From positions 5,381,524 to 5,445,523 of the forward strand of contig NZ_HG322949.1 of assembly GCF_000723165.1 (NCBI RefSeq): a DNA stretch of 64,000 bases, in the 5' to 3' direction. The position numbers and the translations under genes were made by a program. The stretch is from Janthinobacterium agaricidamnosum NBRC 102515 = DSM 9628 (GTDB taxonomy: Bacteria; Pseudomonadota; Gammaproteobacteria; Burkholderiales; Burkholderiaceae_D). Shown here piece by piece: positions 1 through 9,103 of the stretch (its first letter is position 1; each line of letters begins with the position of its first letter). The notes beneath the pieces are model-generated. The model ran no database searches. It saw only the letters and a list, made by a program, of their open reading frames with translations, and was not told the origin of the DNA.

Positions 1-12
1 GAACTCCTAATG
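1..12 (-). promoter_or_regulatory. Shine-Dalgarno of a gene starting outside the window (probably tuf)
   Basis: On the minus strand the last bases of the window read TTAGGAGTTC, with the AGGAG core at 4-8. The tRNA Tyr-Gly-Thr cluster just upstream commonly precedes tuf in proteobacteria, so the start codon of tuf probably lies a few bases beyond the left edge. This is inference from position; no coding sequence is visible. Confidence 0.4.
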
Positions 13-96
13 ATTTGATTAGATTGCTCAGGCACGCGCCCGACGGTCTGGTTAGATTTGCTGCTTGTTGTAACGTACTGCGCATACTGCGAATTC

Positions 97-171
<75 letters not shown>

Positions 172-216
172 TTGTTTGTATTGCTAGCGATGCATACCGA
201 GCATCTGAACGGAAAC

Positions 217-290
217 TGGAGCGGGTGAAGGGAATCGAACCCTCGTCGTAAGCTTGGAAGGCTTCTGCTCTACCATTGAGCTACACCCGC
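217..290 (-). tRNA. tRNA-Gly (TCC anticodon)
   Basis: Minus-strand cloverleaf of 74 nt with encoded CCA. The acceptor stem is GCGGGTG/CACCCGC, the T arm contains GGTTCGATTCC, and the anticodon loop CTTCCAA gives anticodon TCC (Gly). It lies between tRNA-Tyr and tRNA-Thr with short spacers, consistent with one processed transcript. Confidence 0.96.
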
Positions 291-348
291 GAGGTATCGT
301 TCATTTTTCTTCACTTGTTACTACTACCCAGTTTTCCTTGCAAAAACT

Positions 349-433
<85 letters not shown>

Positions 434-447
434 GCGAGGAACCGCAG

Positions 448-476
448 AGTATGAAGCATCTACTCACAACTGTCAA
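448..476 (-). promoter_or_regulatory. Sigma-70-type promoter of the tRNA cluster
   Basis: On the minus strand a perfect -35 box TTGACA (471-476) is followed after 17 nt by CATACT (448-453). The start site would fall a few bases before the 5' end of tRNA-Tyr at 433. A consensus -35 with 17-nt spacing suits a strong stable-RNA promoter. Confidence 0.7.
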
Positions 477-622
477 CTCTATTCGCTACTGCTTTTGCGT
501 TAAGAGAAGAAGTTGGCTGCTTCGGGGCGTGATTGTAACCGTACGAATAAACAAAGCGCAAGGGTCGCCGCAAAAATATTTGAAATTTTATGCGCGGCCC
601 CTTTTCACCCCGCCAACGGCCG

Positions 623-2269
623 CTATACCGGCCGCGCCAGGCCGCCGCCGCGCACATTGTATTTACGCAGGATTTGCTGGTGCAAGCCGGCCAGCACCGG
701 CAATTTCGGATTGGCCGGATCGAGCCGGCGCACCCCGCCGATGAAGTTCAGCGCATGCTGGCCGAGCCGGGAATCCCAGCCGCGGTGCTCCAGGCATTTC
801 AGTACCGCCACCGCGGCGTTGAACACCACTTGCGGATTGTCCGGCAGCTTGCCGACCGCTTCCAGCATCAATTCGACGGCGCCGCCGAAATCGCCCTCTT
901 TGGCCCTGGCCGCGCCGGCCGCCACCATGTCGGCCACTTCCTGGCGGCTGAGCCGCGCCAGCGCCAGCGCCTGTTCGCCGCGCCCGGCCGATTGCAGCAC
1001 CGCCATCGCCTGTTTCATCGCCGCACTGTCCGGCGCATTGCGCATCACGTCGCGCAGCACCTCGCCCGCCTCTTCTTCGCGGCCATGGTCCAGGCAAGTG
1101 CGCGCCAATTCCATCTTCATCGCGCTCGACAAGCCGACGCTCTGGCGGCACGCCGCCAGCGCCAGGTCCAGCGACGCGTTCATGCGCACCATATTGCCGG
1201 TGTGACCGTGCAGCGCCGCCGACGCGATCGCGCTGCATAGTTCGGTATTCTTTTGGCCGCCCATCGACTTGTCGAGTTCGCGGATCGCGGCGCCCGCCTG
1301 CAGCGGGTCGCCCTTGCGCACCAGCATCAGCACCAGCCGCGCATGGTCTTCCGGGTCGCGGAATTCGGAATACTTGGCCTTGGTAACCACTTGTTTTTGC
1401 GCCTGCGCGGCGGTATCGATATCGCCGGCCGCCAGCGCCACCTCACCCAGCTTGCGCAAGCGGCGCACCGCATGCGGCGACAGCGCCACCGCTTCCGACA
1501 AGGTGGCTTGCGATTGCGGCAAGTCGCCCAGCGCAAAATGGGCCCGCGCCAGCCAGTCGTAGGCGTCGACGAATTTCTTGTTATTTTCCAGCAAGGTTTC
1601 CAGCATCTGCCTGCTTTCTTCGTAGCGGCCGCGCATGAACAGCGTCTTGGCCTGGCCCAGTCTGGCCCAGCCGATCGCCTTGCTGTCGTACAAGCCGGCG
1701 TAGAGCGGCTCGGCATGCTCCGCCTCGCCTAGCACGATATGCAATTCGGCGCGCAGGCGCATGAAGTCGGTGGCGTAACGGGGATATTGCTGCGCCCCCT
1801 CGGTGCAGGCGTCGATCGCGGCACGCTCGCTGCCCACATCCATCAATTGATAGACCGGCATCAGCGCGTTGCGCTTGTCCAGCGCGCGGGCGATACGCTC
1901 CAGCATATTGTCGGCGGTGAACGGCTTTAAGATGTAATCGGTGGGCAGCAATTCGGCGGCGCTGACCACCTTGCTGAAACTGCCTTCGCCGGTGACCATG
2001 AAAAACATGGTGCTGGCGTGTATCAGTTTATGGTGGCGCAAGTCTTCCAGCATTTGCTGGCCATCCTGGCCGCCTTCCAGGTCGTATTCGCACAGGATCA
2101 GGTCGAATGACTTCATGCTCAGCTGGCGGATCGCCTGGCCGGAACTGGCGGCGTCCTCGATCTTGGCCAGGCCGCACAGGTTCAACATATTATGCAGGCT
2201 GGCGCGCATGCCCGGATGCGGCTCGATGATCAAGGCGCTCAGGCCGCTCAAGCCATTCAATTGTTTCAT
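623..2269 (-). CDS. Receiver domain-TPR response regulator
   Basis: A 548-residue protein with an N-terminal CheY-like receiver fold (about 1-120) followed by tetratricopeptide-like helical repeats, with no DNA-binding or enzymatic output domain. It probably signals through protein contacts. The receiver is degenerate: the phospho-acceptor position in the 'ILC-x-Y' strand end is Glu61 rather than Asp, and the first acidic pocket reads IIEPHPG. Thr93 and Lys115 (ILKPF) are kept. This may lock the domain in a phospho-mimic state, or phosphorylation may use Asp63. It lies downstream of a second response regulator on the same strand, 146 bp apart. The fold assignment is firm; the partner is unknown. 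Confidence 0.85.
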   Translation of the reverse strand: MKQLNGLSGLSALIIEPHPGMRASLHNMLNLCGLAKIEDAASSGQAIRQLSMKSFDLILCEYDLEGGQDGQQMLEDLRHHKLIHASTMFFMVTGEGSFSKVVSAAELLPTDYILKPFTADNMLERIARALDKRNALMPVYQLMDVGSERAAIDACTEGAQQYPRYATDFMRLRAELHIVLGEAEHAEPLYAGLYDSKAIGWARLGQAKTLFMRGRYEESRQMLETLLENNKKFVDAYDWLARAHFALGDLPQSQATLSEAVALSPHAVRRLRKLGEVALAAGDIDTAAQAQKQVVTKAKYSEFRDPEDHARLVLMLVRKGDPLQAGAAIRELDKSMGGQKNTELCSAIASAALHGHTGNMVRMNASLDLALAACRQSVGLSSAMKMELARTCLDHGREEEAGEVLRDVMRNAPDSAAMKQAMAVLQSAGRGEQALALARLSRQEVADMVAAGAARAKEGDFGGAVELMLEAVGKLPDNPQVVFNAAVAVLKCLEHRGWDSRLGQHALNFIGGVRRLDPANPKLPVLAGLHQQILRKYNVRGGGLARPV

Positions 2270-2415
2270 GTTTCACTATCTCCGACGCGGCCTCCGGGCA
2301 ACATTCTCCAGGGTGGTCCGGAAGATAAATGGCACGGCGCCGGAGGTGATGATACTTCCTTCAAGGTCATAACGCTCGCCACGGCGGGAATTTATTACTG
2401 CATCGCAACAAGTAT

Positions 2416-4011
2416 TCAGGCTGTCAGCGCGGCCTTTAAGTCGGGGGTCCACGATGCCGGTTCGCTATCGACCAACGCCATCAGCGCGCTCACCACTTCC
2501 GGATCGAACTGGCTGCCGCTGCGCTCTTCGATGTACGAACGCACTTGCGGATACGGCCAGGACTCCTTGTATGGCCGTTCATGCAACAGTGCATCGAACA
2601 CATCGACCACCGCGACGATGCGCGCGGCCAGCGGGATCGCCCGCCCGATCAGCCCCTGCGGATAACCGGCGCCGTCGAAATGCTCGTGATGGCCGCCGGC
2701 GATTTGCGCGCCGTAACTGAGGTAGCTGACGCCGTCGACCATATTGGCGGCGCGCTCCAGGATGGTCTGGCCCACGCTGGCGTGCAATTGCATTTGCGCG
2801 CGTTCCTCGTCGTTGTGGCGGCCCGGCTTGAGCAAGATGTTGTCCGGCGTGGCAACCTTGCCGACGTCGTGCAAGATACTGGCCAGTCCTATCATGTCCA
2901 GCAGCTGCGGCGTCAATTCGTCCGGATAGACGCCGTGCTGCTTCAAGCTGGCGGCGATCGCGCTCGACAGCGTCTGCACCCGCAGCACATGGTCGCCGGT
3001 GTCGCCGTCGCGAAATTCCGCCAGCCCGGCCAGCGCCACCACCGTGGCTTCCTGGGCCTTGCGCAACTGGCCGTACATATACAGGTTGTCGAAGGCGGCG
3101 GCGATGCGCTGGCAAAACACTTCCAGCAAATCGCGCTGGATTTGCGCCAGCGGCCACGGCGGCGTGACGGAGATCGCCAACTGGCGGTCGCCCTCGGTCT
3201 GGATGAACAGGACATTCGCCGGATGCTCGAACTGACTGCGCTTTTCGGCAAACGCCTTGCGGATGGTCGGCGCCAGCGCGTGATCGTCCGGCATGGTTTC
3301 CAGTTCGGCCAGGGCGGCGTAACTGCCGGTGGCAGCCACTACCGACGGCTTGCCGCTGCCGCCCTGCATCAGGCACAGCACGCCGTCGGCGCCGACGTCG
3401 AGGATGGCGCTGACCTGGTTCAGCACGCCGGACGCGAACTCGCGCAGCGAATGGATCTGGTACAGATTAGTGGCGCCGGCCAGGATCTTGCCCAGCCCGA
3501 TGCGGCTGCGCTCCAGCATCATCAGGCTTTCATAGGCGCGCAACGCGGAAATGACGGTGGTGAACAGCTTTTGCGTGGTCAGCTCGGTTTTCGCCTTGTA
3601 ATCATTGATATCGTATTCAATGATCACGCGCTGTTCCGGCGCCTGTCCCGGCTGGCCGGTGCGCAACACCACGCGCACGATCTGGTTATTCAATTCTTCG
3701 CGGATGCGCCGCGCCAGTATCAGGCCGGCGTCGTCGGTTTCCATCACCACGTCGAGCAGCACCAGCGCGATATCGGGCGTGTCGCGCAAGATGTCAAACG
3801 CTTCGCGGCCGCTGTAGGCGGAAAACAATTCCAGCTCGCGCTCCTTGAACACCACGTTGCGCAACGCCAGCCGCGTCACCGCATGCACATCGACATCGTC
3901 GTCGACGATCAGCACGCGCCAGTGGCGCTGGTCGGGTCCGGCCAGGCCGGCGGGAACGGCCATTGCCTCATCCTCTTCTAACAGCCAGTTGTCGTCGTTG
4001 GAATCGGTCAT
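2416..4011 (-). CDS. Response regulator with DUF3369 and HD-GYP c-di-GMP phosphodiesterase domains
   Basis: Predicted 531-residue cyclic-di-GMP phosphodiesterase. The receiver domain (about 32-160) has Asp37-Asp39, phospho-acceptor Asp87 (LLDVVM), Thr118 and a Lys in DYKAK. A DUF3369-type sensory segment follows (about 170-310). The HD-GYP domain (about 325-520) has the HD pair at 381-382 (ILHDVGK), the HHE triplet at 441-443 and GAGYP ending at 451, so the metal site looks intact. The start was moved inward to 4011 because GGGAG lies 8 nt ahead of that ATG; the longer frame to 4053 has no such site. It hydrolyses c-di-GMP in the cytoplasm and may act with the neighbouring receiver-TPR protein. 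Confidence 0.9.
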   Translation of the reverse strand: MTDSNDDNWLLEEDEAMAVPAGLAGPDQRHWRVLIVDDDVDVHAVTRLALRNVVFKERELELFSAYSGREAFDILRDTPDIALVLLDVVMETDDAGLILARRIREELNNQIVRVVLRTGQPGQAPEQRVIIEYDINDYKAKTELTTQKLFTTVISALRAYESLMMLERSRIGLGKILAGATNLYQIHSLREFASGVLNQVSAILDVGADGVLCLMQGGSGKPSVVAATGSYAALAELETMPDDHALAPTIRKAFAEKRSQFEHPANVLFIQTEGDRQLAISVTPPWPLAQIQRDLLEVFCQRIAAAFDNLYMYGQLRKAQEATVVALAGLAEFRDGDTGDHVLRVQTLSSAIAASLKQHGVYPDELTPQLLDMIGLASILHDVGKVATPDNILLKPGRHNDEERAQMQLHASVGQTILERAANMVDGVSYLSYGAQIAGGHHEHFDGAGYPQGLIGRAIPLAARIVAVVDVFDALLHERPYKESWPYPQVRSYIEERSGSQFDPEVVSALMALVDSEPASWTPDLKAALTA

Positions 4012-4125
4012 GGGTGAAGCTCCCTGGATCACATCGATGCTGATGCAAGCCAAGGATAATCAGATTTTGTCATGCTTACAACCATAATTTGCTGATGTGC
4101 CAGCGCCTTACGTCAGTGTCGTAAG

Positions 4126-5109
4126 TCAGGGTCTTAATGCGGCACGGCAATCATCTGCGCCGCCGGCGATTTTCTGGTAGCGCACTTCATATTTTCCGAA
4201 GGCCAATTTATCGACCGTCAATTTATCATTGGGCAAGATGAACAGATAGCGCACATTCGCGCGCCGCTCGATATCGTAGAGTTTGATGAAGGCCGGCCAC
4301 GGATTGCCGCTGTTATCCAGGGTCACTTCCAGCGCATCGCCTTTATTACCGATCGGGAAGCCCGGCACATAACCGGATTGTTCCGGCCACGCTTCGCCAT
4401 TCGGCGCCACCAGCGCCTGCGATTCGCGGTCGCGCTCGCAGTTGATATCGGCCGGGCCACTTTGCAGGATCAGCTGCGCTACCGCCATCACCTTGACTTC
4501 AGGCGGCCTGGCCAGCGCCGGTTCGGGCGCATACGGCTTGCCGACGGCCCAGCTATCGATGCTGGTGTCGGCTTTCGGTTCGGACTTGACGGCGGCCGGC
4601 ACGGATAGCATGTCGGCCGGCGGCGCGCCGGCGTGCGCCAGGCTGCCCAGCGCCGACGCCAGCGCGGTGCCGCTCAATGGCGACCTGTCGAGCATCAGCA
4701 TTGCGCCCAGCCAGCCGAGCAGCAGACACAGCAGCAGGCTGACGCCCCACAGCACGCTACGCCAGGCCGAACGGGCGCGGCGCGGCGGCTGGGCGACATC
4801 CCTGGCCCAGCCTGGCTCGGCGCTATCCTGGCGTTTGTTGCGGTTTTCTTCCTGATGGGTGCTTTCCAGCCACGCGATTTCCCACTCCTCGGCGGCGATC
4901 CACTCATCGTGTTCCTTGCGCCGCTGCGGATCGGACAGCGTGCCGTAGGCGCTGTTGACGATGGCCATGATGCGCGCCGCCTTTTCATCGCCGGGATTCT
5001 TGTCCGGGTGATATTTCTGGCTCAGCGCCTTGTACGCCGCACGTATGACTTCCTGCGGCGCCAGGCGCGCCACTTTCAGGTTGTCATAATGTGTGTGTAT
5101 CTTTCCCAT
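4126..5109 (-). CDS. Membrane-anchored J-domain protein
   Basis: A 327-residue protein with an N-terminal J domain (about 6-70) carrying the HPD motif at residues 34-36, which stimulates DnaK ATPase in this family. A single hydrophobic segment (about 119-140) follows a basic stretch, and a C-terminal domain of about 185 residues of unknown fold would then be periplasmic. There is no Gly/Phe region or zinc domain, so this is a specialised co-chaperone and not DnaJ itself. It may recruit DnaK to a membrane client. The ribosome-binding site is weak. It is on the same strand as the two response regulators, which may be incidental. Confidence 0.8.
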   Translation of the reverse strand: MGKIHTHYDNLKVARLAPQEVIRAAYKALSQKYHPDKNPGDEKAARIMAIVNSAYGTLSDPQRRKEHDEWIAAEEWEIAWLESTHQEENRNKRQDSAEPGWARDVAQPPRRARSAWRSVLWGVSLLLCLLLGWLGAMLMLDRSPLSGTALASALGSLAHAGAPPADMLSVPAAVKSEPKADTSIDSWAVGKPYAPEPALARPPEVKVMAVAQLILQSGPADINCERDRESQALVAPNGEAWPEQSGYVPGFPIGNKGDALEVTLDNSGNPWPAFIKLYDIERRANVRYLFILPNDKLTVDKLAFGKYEVRYQKIAGGADDCRAALRP

Positions 5110-5414
5110 CGATTTATTTTTACCAAGCAGCGCCGCGACGGGGATTCTCGTTTGCTCAGGCGCTCCAAACCAGCCCGCGCGCCTGTGTAAACATCATATC
5201 CGATTTGACAAGTAAAAATCCGTCCGGGACCAGCAAAAACACCCTTATTCCACTTAGAGCCTATCCCAGTAGATGAATACGCCCTGTTCTGGCGCTCCTC
5301 AGGAACGGGGACTGCGTTGATCGTCGTCGCGTGGCCCGCCACGCGTCCTCCTCACGCCTGGTCCGCGCTCCTGATGCGCCGCCAGAACAAGACGCTCACT
5401 ACTGGGATAGGCTC
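5110..5414. other. Intergenic region with AT-rich leader and repeat copy 1
   Basis: This 305-bp gap separates two minus-strand genes. The part next to the J-domain gene (5110-5256) is AT-rich and probably holds its promoter; TTGTCA with a TACACA-like box about 16 nt on is a weak candidate on the minus strand. The rest is the 158-bp palindromic repeat described separately. No convincing gene is seen. Confidence 0.5.
5257..5414. repeat. MITE-like 158-bp palindromic element, copy 1
   Basis: The ends are a perfect 16-bp inverted repeat: GAGCCTATCCCAGTAG at 5257-5272 and its reverse complement at 5399-5414. A second nested pair (TGTTCTGGCG with CGCCAGAACA) and a central palindrome GCGTGGC-CC-GCCACGC (5329-5344) let the element fold into a branched hairpin. 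TTA lies on both sides (5254-5256 and 5415-5417), as expected of a 3-bp target duplication; the right TTA is the stop codon (TAA, minus strand) of the methyltransferase gene. A copy about 90% identical by eye lies at 9428-9585. No transposase is encoded, so mobilisation would be in trans. Relation to IS5-family elements is only a guess from the ends and the TNA target. Confidence 0.85.
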
Positions 5415-6566
5415 TTACAAGCGGTGACTCCGGTCAGCCGCCAGCAAGACTTCCGGTAACTCGATGGCGCGGCCGACCACCAGCACCTTGAATAATTCGC
5501 CCATCTCGGCCGGGGACACCAGTTTTTGCAGCGCGTTCGATTGCGGCAAGTAGGCCATCGCTTCGGATGGATCGGTACGCAGCAGCAAATCGCCGATGCC
5601 GGCGCCGAGCAGGAATGCCGCCTGATTCATATAGGCCAGCACATCCAGGCCGGCGTCCTGGGCGGTCAGCGCCATCGCCGTGAAGTCGACGTGAGCGGTG
5701 ATATCCTGCAAACCGGGCAAATAAAACGGATCGGCATGCGCATGGTGGCGGTAATGGCACATCAGCGTGCCGGCGGCGCGCTGGCCGACATAATATTCAT
5801 GGGCCGGGAAACCGTAATCGAGCAAGATCGCCGCGCCGGCCTTACCGGCGTTCAACATGCGCGCCAGCGACGCCATGAAACCGCAAGCGACGCCATGGAT
5901 TTCCGTCACATAGCCTACCGGCAAGTCGTCGGCTTGCGGCACCTGGGCCGCGATTTGCGCCAGCACGGCCTCACCGGCCGGCTGTTCGATAAAGGCAAAT
6001 GCCTGCTCCTTGATGCCGACAAACAATTCGCACCAGCCATCGGGCGTCTTGCTGATCAGATTGACCGGCATCGCATCCAGCACTTCATTGCCGATCACCG
6101 CACCGTCAAAGGCGTCCGGAAAGCCATCCAGCCACACCACTTGCGGGAAATCAGCCAGCGCCAGCTCTTGCCGCGCGCGCAATTCGCCGGACAGCTCGAC
6201 GATCGCGTATTGCTCGATGGCGACGCCGGAGCGGGCCAGTTCGGTCAGGATATCGCACGCCAGCTTGCCGGTGCCGGCGCCGAATTCGAGGATGCGGGGG
6301 GCGCTTTGCGCCATAATAGCGGCTGCCGCATGGGCCAGCGTGGCACCGAACAGCGGCGTGATTTCCGGCGCGGTTGTAAAATCGCCATCTTTGCCGAGCT
6401 TGGCGGCGCCGCCGCTGTAATACCCCAGGTCGGGCGCGTACAGCGCCAGTTCCATATAGCGGGCGAAGGAAATGGCACCCGATTGCCGCGCGATCTCGGC
6501 GGCGATCAGGTGCTGCAAGGCGAGTGACGCGGCCAGCGCGTCGGGATCAGGTGTAGGGAGAGACAT
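5415..6566 (-). CDS. MidA/NDUFAF7-type SAM-dependent methyltransferase
   Basis: A 383-residue protein of the DUF185 family, whose mitochondrial member NDUFAF7 methylates an arginine in a complex I subunit. The family signature YMELALYAPDLGYYS is at about 37-51 and the SAM-binding glycine loop LEFGAGTG at 93-100. The bacterial substrate is not established. The start at 6566 (MSLPTPD) fits the family better than the upstream ATG at 6602. Its TAA stop abuts repeat copy 1, so the repeat inserted without damaging the reading frame. It is divergent from folM. Confidence 0.88.
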   Translation of the reverse strand: MSLPTPDPDALAASLALQHLIAAEIARQSGAISFARYMELALYAPDLGYYSGGAAKLGKDGDFTTAPEITPLFGATLAHAAAAIMAQSAPRILEFGAGTGKLACDILTELARSGVAIEQYAIVELSGELRARQELALADFPQVVWLDGFPDAFDGAVIGNEVLDAMPVNLISKTPDGWCELFVGIKEQAFAFIEQPAGEAVLAQIAAQVPQADDLPVGYVTEIHGVACGFMASLARMLNAGKAGAAILLDYGFPAHEYYVGQRAAGTLMCHYRHHAHADPFYLPGLQDITAHVDFTAMALTAQDAGLDVLAYMNQAAFLLGAGIGDLLLRTDPSEAMAYLPQSNALQKLVSPAEMGELFKVLVVGRAIELPEVLLAADRSHRL

Positions 6567-6628
6567 TCCGGCATTGTAGCGAATCGGCGCGGCCCGGCAC
6601 ACATCCGGCGCCCCGATTCAGTAGATTT

Positions 6629-6656
6629 GCATCAACACTTATCGCATCAACACTTA
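6629..6656. repeat. Tandem direct repeat in the midA-folM divergent region
   Basis: GCATCAACACTTA occurs at 6629-6641 and again at 6644-6656, a period of 15 bp, within the short spacer between the divergent methyltransferase and folM genes. Its position suggests an operator or simply a small duplication. No regulator can be named. Confidence 0.6.
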
Positions 6657-6687
6657 AATAGAAGCACATATATATGGCGCAACAGAC

Positions 6688-7476
6688 ATGACACAGCACA
6701 CCACGCCGCAACAGAACGCCCCCGCCAAGGTCGCCCTCGTGACGGGCGCCGCGCGCCGTCTCGGCCGCGCCATCGCGCTCGGCCTGGCGCAAGACGGCTG
6801 GGATGTCGCCGTGCATTTCCGCTCGTCCGAAGCGGACGCGCTGAGCCTGGTGGCGGACATCGAGGCGCTGGGACGGCGCGCCGCGGCCTTGCAATGCGAC
6901 CTGGCCATCGAAGCGCAGGTGCAACAATTATTGCCGCGTGCGATAGCCAAGCTGGGACCGGTCACTTGCGTGGTCAACAATGCATCGTTGTTTGAATACG
7001 ACAATGCCGCCGATTTTTCCTACCAGGCACTGGACGCCCACATGCATGCCAATCTGGCCGCGCCGCTGCTGCTGGCGCAGGCATTGCACCGCGCCACGCC
7101 GCCAGACGGCCAGGCGGTGGTGATCAACTTGCTCGACCAAAAACTGTACAATCTCAATCCTGATTTTTTGTCATACACCATGTCCAAGGCCGCGCTGCAT
7201 ACCGCGACGACGGTGCTGGCCCAGGCGCTGGCGCCGACCGTGCGCGTGGTCGGCATCGCCCCCGGCATCACCCTGGTCTCAGGCGACCAGAGCGAAGCGG
7301 CGTTTGTCGCGGCGCACCAGGCCACGCCGCTGGGCCGTTCCAGCACGCCGCAAGACGTGGCCGACAGCGTATGTTATGTGGCCGGCGCGCGCGCATTGAC
7401 CGGCACCACGCTGCTGGTCGACGGCGGCCAGCACCTGATGCCGCTGGTCCGCGACGTGATGTTTCTCGCAAAATAA
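6688..7476 (+). CDS. folM: Pteridine reductase / dihydromonapterin reductase, FolM-like SDR
   Basis: A 262-residue short-chain dehydrogenase that probably reduces dihydropterins with NADPH. The cofactor loop is TGAARRLGR (19-27), with the Arg typical of NADPH-preferring pteridine reductases, followed by NNAS (97-100) and the catalytic Y163-x-x-x-K167. The N-terminus is slightly extended relative to the family. The next gene, 57 bp on, is folB, supporting a folate/pterin role. No clear Shine-Dalgarno precedes the ATG, so the start could differ by a few codons. Confidence 0.85.
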   Translation: MTQHTTPQQNAPAKVALVTGAARRLGRAIALGLAQDGWDVAVHFRSSEADALSLVADIEALGRRAAALQCDLAIEAQVQQLLPRAIAKLGPVTCVVNNASLFEYDNAADFSYQALDAHMHANLAAPLLLAQALHRATPPDGQAVVINLLDQKLYNLNPDFLSYTMSKAALHTATTVLAQALAPTVRVVGIAPGITLVSGDQSEAAFVAAHQATPLGRSSTPQDVADSVCYVAGARALTGTTLLVDGGQHLMPLVRDVMFLAK

Positions 7477-7533
7477 CTAACCGAATAATCCTGCAACCGC
7501 ATTCCTATCCTGCATCCCCACAAAGGTAAAATT

Positions 7534-7932
7534 ATGTTGTCCGCCCTGTCCCACCCTCGCTTGTCCGACTGCCGCCGCCTGTTCTTGCGCAACTATGAAG
7601 TCATGATCAACATCGGCGTCTACGAATTCGAGAAAAAGGGCGAGCAGCGCGTCCTGATCAACGTCGACCTGTATATTCCGTTGGAACTGTCGACGCCAAA
7701 GGCAGACAACCTGGAAGAAGTGGTCGATTACGACTTCATGCGCGAAACCATCGCCAAACGCATGACCCAGGGCCACGTGCAATTGCAGGAAAGCCTGTGC
7801 GACGACGTGGTGACGGCGATGCTGGCCCACCCGCGCGTGCGCGCGGTGCGCGTCTCGACGATGAAACCGGACGTCTATCCCGACTGCGAAGGCGTCGGCG
7901 TGGAAGTCTTCAAGATCAAGGACAATGTATGA
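7534..7932 (+). CDS. folB: Dihydroneopterin aldolase
   Basis: A 132-residue protein of the usual FolB length. The family converts 7,8-dihydroneopterin to 6-hydroxymethyl-7,8-dihydropterin and glycolaldehyde in folate synthesis. The N-terminal block [20 protein letters not shown] and a central VVDYDFMR motif match FolB. Its stop overlaps the ttcA start (ATGA), implying translational coupling. Together with folM it forms a pterin pair. Confidence 0.92.
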   Translation: MLSALSHPRLSDCRRLFLRNYEVMINIGVYEFEKKGEQRVLINVDLYIPLELSTPKADNLEEVVDYDFMRETIAKRMTQGHVQLQESLCDDVVTAMLAHPRVRAVRVSTMKPDVYPDCEGVGVEVFKIKDNV

Positions 7933-8882
7933 ACACCGAAGTAATCGAGGCGCCTGAGGCGCAGGATGCTGCAGCCGAGGCACAACAGGCGGCGCGCAAG
8001 AAAGCCGACAAGATCGCGCTGGAAAACAACAAGCTGCACAAGCGCCTGTGCCGCCTGGTCGGCCAGGCCATCGGCGACTTCAACATGATCGAAGAAGGCG
8101 ACAAGGTCATGGTCTGCCTGTCCGGCGGCAAGGATAGCTACGCCCTGCTCGATATCCTGATGACGCTGCGCGAGCGCGCGCCGATCAATTTCGATATCGT
8201 CGCCGTCAACCTGGATCAAAAGCAGCCGAATTTCCCGCCAGAGATCTTGCCGGCTTACCTGACCGAACTGGGCGTGGCTTTCCATATCGAAAACCAGGAT
8301 ACCTACAGCATCGTCAAGCGCCTGATCCCGGAAGGCAAGACCACTTGCTCGCTGTGCTCCCGCTTGCGGCGCGGCATCCTGTACCGCGTGGCCGACGAAC
8401 TGGGCGCGACCAAGATCGCGCTGGGCCACCACCGCGACGATATCCTGGAAACCTTCTTCCTGAATATGTTCTTCGGCGGAAAACTGAAAGGCATGCCGGC
8501 CAAGCTGCAATCGGATGACGGCAAGCACATCGTGATACGCCCGATGGCCTACGTCAAAGAAGCCGACACCGAGCGCTACGCCGAAGTCAAGGGTTTCCCG
8601 ATCATCCCTTGCGACCTGTGCGGCTCGCAGGAAAACTTGCAACGCAAGCAGATCAAGGGCTTGATGCGCGAATGGGACAAGAAATTCCCGGGCCGGGTCG
8701 AAAGCATCTTTTCAGCGCTGTCGAATGTCGCGCCATCGCACCTGATGGACCCGAAACTGTTCGGCTTCAGCGACTTGAAAGCGGACGGTATCGCCAATCC
8801 GCTGGGCGACATCGCCTTCGACGAAGAGCCATGCTCGACGCCGACCACGTTCGGCTCGACGATTCCGCTGCAGCCGCTGTAA
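7929..8882 (+). CDS. ttcA: tRNA 2-thiocytidine(32) synthetase TtcA
   Basis: A 317-residue TtcA that thiolates cytidine 32 of certain tRNAs using ATP and an iron-sulfur cluster. The PP-loop SGGKDS is at 65-70; paired cysteines C140-x-x-C143 and C228-x-x-C231 are the cluster and sulfur-transfer motifs of the family. The start at 7929 overlaps the folB stop and has AAGGA 6 nt upstream; the longer open frame from 7797 only overlaps folB. The N-terminus (about 1-30) is Ala/Glu-rich and variable. Confidence 0.95.
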   Translation: MNTEVIEAPEAQDAAAEAQQAARKKADKIALENNKLHKRLCRLVGQAIGDFNMIEEGDKVMVCLSGGKDSYALLDILMTLRERAPINFDIVAVNLDQKQPNFPPEILPAYLTELGVAFHIENQDTYSIVKRLIPEGKTTCSLCSRLRRGILYRVADELGATKIALGHHRDDILETFFLNMFFGGKLKGMPAKLQSDDGKHIVIRPMAYVKEADTERYAEVKGFPIIPCDLCGSQENLQRKQIKGLMREWDKKFPGRVESIFSALSNVAPSHLMDPKLFGFSDLKADGIANPLGDIAFDEEPCSTPTTFGSTIPLQPL

Positions 8883-8904
8883 CTACGCATAGACTGTTGT
8901 ATTG

Positions 8905-8932
8905 CCGCCACCGTCCAGGTGGCGGCATCTTG
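8905..8932 (+). terminator. Hairpin after ttcA
   Basis: GCCGCCACC (8905-8913) pairs with GGTGGCGGC (8919-8927) around a 5-nt loop, 23 bp after the ttcA stop. The following bases are only weakly T-rich, so it may terminate poorly or stabilise the 3' end. Confidence 0.55.
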
Positions 8933-9103
8933 CCCCTCTCCCTTGCCCAGCGCGCCCCGCTTGCCGGCCGCGGCAGAAACAATAGGCATGGCCGCGCAAT
9001 CCAGTACCGTGAGCAGCTCAGCTGGCGAGCCGTGTGCCGTCCTGCCCGCATCGCTGCCCCGGCGGACAGTATCCTCTCGATCACCTGACCATGGAACGGA
9101 ACT

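Noticed and set aside
8933..9103. Possible small gene between ttcA and the exported protein
   Set aside because: Short frames here lack ribosome-binding sites and protein-like composition; the region is better read as the promoter of the exported protein gene.
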